Positions 5,183 through 5,337 of a stretch of DNA of 5,337 nucleotides are shown here, piece by piece. Source of the stretch: Gemmobacter sp. (lineage in GTDB: Bacteria; Pseudomonadota; Alphaproteobacteria; Rhodobacterales; Rhodobacteraceae); contig DOMY01000314.1 of assembly GCA_003509785.1 (NCBI GenBank), forward strand, positions 1 through 5,337, read 5' to 3'. Position 1 is the stretch's first letter, and each line of letters begins with the position of its first letter. The notes beneath the pieces are model-generated. The model was not told the DNA's origin. It saw nothing but the letters and a program-made list of their open reading frames with translations, and did no database searches. The position numbers were made by a program, and so were the translations under genes.

Positions 5183-5337
5183 GGGGCCATGCGGTAGATC
5201 GCGCCGTCGATCACCGACAGGAACCAGATCGCCCCATCCGGCCCTTCGACGATATCGCGCACCCGGCCGGTTTCATCGCTTTCGATGCGTTCCTCGGCAT
5301 AGCCGGTGGCGGCGGGGCTGTCCGGGTCCAGGCGGCA
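5173..5337 (-). CDS. PQQ-dependent sugar dehydrogenase-like protein, C-terminal end (truncated by window edge)
   Basis: The last 54 codons are visible, entering at the right edge and ending with TGA at 5175-5173. The segment reads ERIESDETGRVRDIVEGPDG followed by AIWFLSVIDGAIYRMAPPD. The 'GRVRDI.EGPDGAIWFL....G.IYR' pattern is the last blade of the six-bladed beta-propeller in soluble PQQ-dependent glucose/sorbosone dehydrogenases (GdhB/YliI-like), which are usually exported periplasmic aldose oxidoreductases. The catalytic His and the PQQ- and calcium-binding residues lie outside the window, so activity cannot be judged. It converges on the GlxA-family regulator across a 70-bp gap. Another beta-propeller protein with the same blade motif is the main alternative. 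Confidence 0.7.
   Translation of the reverse strand, partial: CRLDPDSPAATGYAEERIESDETGRVRDIVEGPDGAIWFLSVIDGAIYRMAPPD

Overview
The window is GC-rich, compactly coded DNA with gene content and regulatory motifs that suggest an alphaproteobacterium, most likely of the Rhodobacterales. This rests on a recognisable PhoR-type kinase without membrane segments, a class II DAHP synthase, a GbdR/CdhR-like GlxA-family regulator and a CtrA-type TTAA-N7-TTAA box. The taxonomic call is an inference from these features, with no marker gene in the window. It is ordinary chromosomal housekeeping and accessory metabolism. I see no mobile element, CRISPR array, tRNA, rRNA or sign of a novel multi-gene system.

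Layout from left to right: (1) the last 48 codons of a Fe(3+)-type ABC transporter substrate-binding protein on the plus strand, closed by a very strong intrinsic terminator; (2) a 227-bp gap holding that terminator, a second inverted repeat and a CtrA-like box; (3) a nucleoside hydrolase on the plus strand (377-1324); (4) a 24-bp perfect AT-rich palindrome in the convergent gap; (5) a soluble PAS-HisKA-HATPase sensor kinase of the PhoR type on the minus strand (1372-2403), with CTGT repeats resembling a Pho box just upstream; (6) a minus-strand terminator, then a complete class II 3-deoxy-D-arabino-heptulosonate-7-phosphate (DAHP) synthase on the minus strand (2566-3936); (7) a 143-bp divergent promoter region; (8) a GlxA-family AraC-type regulator on the plus strand (4080-5102); (9) a 70-bp convergent gap with two micro-duplications over the two stop codons; (10) the C-terminal end of a PQQ-dependent sugar dehydrogenase-like protein on the minus strand, running off the right edge.

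The genes appear to be separate transcription units rather than one pathway. Terminators or convergent ends divide the transporter, hydrolase, kinase and DAHP synthase. The only shared control region is between the DAHP synthase and the regulator. The kinase lies without a response regulator or pst genes in view, so its proposed link to phosphate rests on family resemblance plus the upstream repeat pattern. The most interesting parts are the non-coding signals: the CtrA-like box, the Pho-box-like repeats, the 24-bp palindrome and the small duplications at the two convergent 3' ends.
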